Positions 4,642-5,064 of a stretch of 5,064 bases of DNA are shown here, one piece after another (position 1 is the first letter of the stretch; each line of letters opens with the position of its first letter). The DNA comes from an uncultured beta proteobacterium. GTDB taxonomy: Bacteria > Pseudomonadota > Gammaproteobacteria > Burkholderiales > SG8-39. Under the pieces are notes generated by a model. The model was given only the letters and a program-made list of their open reading frames with translations, did no database searches and was not told where the DNA came from. The translations under genes were made by a program, and so were the position numbers. Location: NCBI GenBank assembly GCA_903868285.1, contig CAIPUP010000021.1, positions 1 through 5,064 of the forward strand, written 5' to 3'.

Positions 4642-5064
4642 ATGAGCAAAGCCGAAGTCCCGCTGAGTGAAGACGAAGTGCGGCAGATCAGCCGCATCAT
4701 CGATACCCTTAACCATTCCACCTTTGATTACCTGCAACTGGAATTCGGCGCGCTCAAGCTGACGATCGGCAAGGGTGCGCAAGTCGGCGCACCGAGCAGC
4801 GCACCAAGCGGCGCACCAAGCGGCGCACCAAGCGGCGCACCAAGCGGCGCACCCGCACCAGCGCCCGTTGCAGCGCCTGCCGCCGTTGCTGCGGCGGCAC
4901 CCTCCGCACCGGCATCTGCACCGGCCAGTGCCGATGTGCCGTTGGCAGCGGGTGAGGTTGCCATCACTGCCAGCATGATCGGACGGTTCTATTCCCAGCC
5001 CGAGCCGGGTGCCGCAGCCTATGTCAGCGTGGGTGCAACGGTGCGTGAGGACAGCACCGTGGGC
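4642..5064 (+). CDS. Biotin carboxyl carrier protein (AccB-like) of an acyl-CoA carboxylase, 3' end cut by window
   Basis: The first 141 residues of a BCCP, the swinging-arm carrier that takes carboxybiotin from biotin carboxylase to a carboxyltransferase. The N-terminal part (about 8-44) has the AccB-type pattern SRIIDTLNHSTFDYLQLE...LKLTIGKG. A flexible Ala/Pro/Ser linker fills about 45-105. The biotinyl/lipoyl domain begins at about 107 with ITASMIGRFYSQPEPGAAAYVSVGATV, matching the usual SPMVGTFYR...PGA...VEVGDKV. The biotinylated lysine (MKM motif) would lie just past the window, so biotinylation cannot be confirmed. The ATG at 4642 has GGAG nine bases upstream. It follows the CoA-transferase B gene by 77 bases on the same strand, so it may share its transcript. 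It could be the housekeeping AccB or a pathway-specific paralogue; the catabolic setting favours a paralogue, and a biotin carboxylase gene is expected downstream. Confidence 0.85.
   Translation, partial: MSKAEVPLSEDEVRQISRIIDTLNHSTFDYLQLEFGALKLTIGKGAQVGAPSSAPSGAPSGAPSGAPSGAPAPAPVAAPAAVAAAAPSAPASAPASADVPLAAGEVAITASMIGRFYSQPEPGAAAYVSVGATVREDSTVG
4789..4848 (+). repeat. 12-base tandem repeat (five units) encoding an Ala-Pro-Ser-Gly linker
   Basis: GCACCAAGCGGC is repeated exactly four times at 4801-4848, preceded by a diverged unit GCACCGAGCAGC at 4789-4800. Each unit encodes APSG (APSS in the first), residues 50-69 of the BCCP. The 12-base period keeps the frame, so gain or loss of units would change only linker length. 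Identity at the DNA level, including synonymous positions, points to recent amplification. Confidence 0.95.

Noticed and set aside
4789..4848. Possible CRISPR array
   Set aside because: Units are 12 bases, directly adjacent with no spacers, and lie in frame inside a coding region.
4775..4978. Short frames with His-Gln-Ala-Ala or Gly-Ala-Pro-Leu repeats at the BCCP linker
   Set aside because: These are the 12-base tandem repeat read in the wrong frame or strand. The BCCP frame continues through the repeat into a recognisable biotinyl domain.

Overview
The window looks like about 5 kb of a GC-rich proteobacterial chromosome, most likely a betaproteobacterium of the order Burkholderiales. The main reason is two adjacent genes for Bug/TctC-type periplasmic solute-binding proteins, a family hugely expanded in that order. 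The genes are tightly packed, and no phage, transposon, CRISPR or RNA gene is visible. Taxonomy is inferred from gene content only.

Layout: (1) 1-841, minus strand: a p-hydroxycinnamoyl-CoA hydratase/lyase (feruloyl-CoA hydratase/vanillin synthase type), cut by the left edge, with a Lys/Ala/Pro-rich N-terminal extension. (2) 842-996: a spacer with a tandem dyad (GAAC-N2-GTTC twice) and a 10-base direct repeat just upstream of the hydratase start. (3) 997-2988, minus strand: two tandem Bug-family binding proteins, 18 bases apart and in the same frame, probably one operon. (4) 2989-3170: a divergent control region. (5) 3171-4564, plus strand: the A and B subunits of a family I 3-oxoacid/3-oxoadipate CoA-transferase, overlapping by ATGA. 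(6) 4565-4641: a spacer with a bulged 13-bp hairpin. (7) 4642-5064, plus strand: the start of a biotin carboxyl carrier protein (BCCP) whose Ala/Pro linker contains a 12-base tandem repeat, cut by the right edge.

How the genes may work together (inference): the binding proteins would capture an organic or aromatic acid outside the inner membrane. The hydratase/lyase would shorten a hydroxycinnamoyl-CoA to a hydroxybenzaldehyde plus acetyl-CoA. The CoA-transferase could act late, at 3-oxoadipate or another 3-oxoacid. The BCCP suggests that a biotin-dependent acyl-CoA carboxylase follows to the right. The CoA ligase, aldehyde dehydrogenase, ring-cleavage genes, TctA/TctB membrane subunits and any regulator are not in the window, so the pathway and substrates remain unproven. 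All genes belong to known families. The less ordinary features are the histone-tail-like extension on the hydratase, the dyad arrays in the spacers, the expanded BCCP linker and the gene combination.
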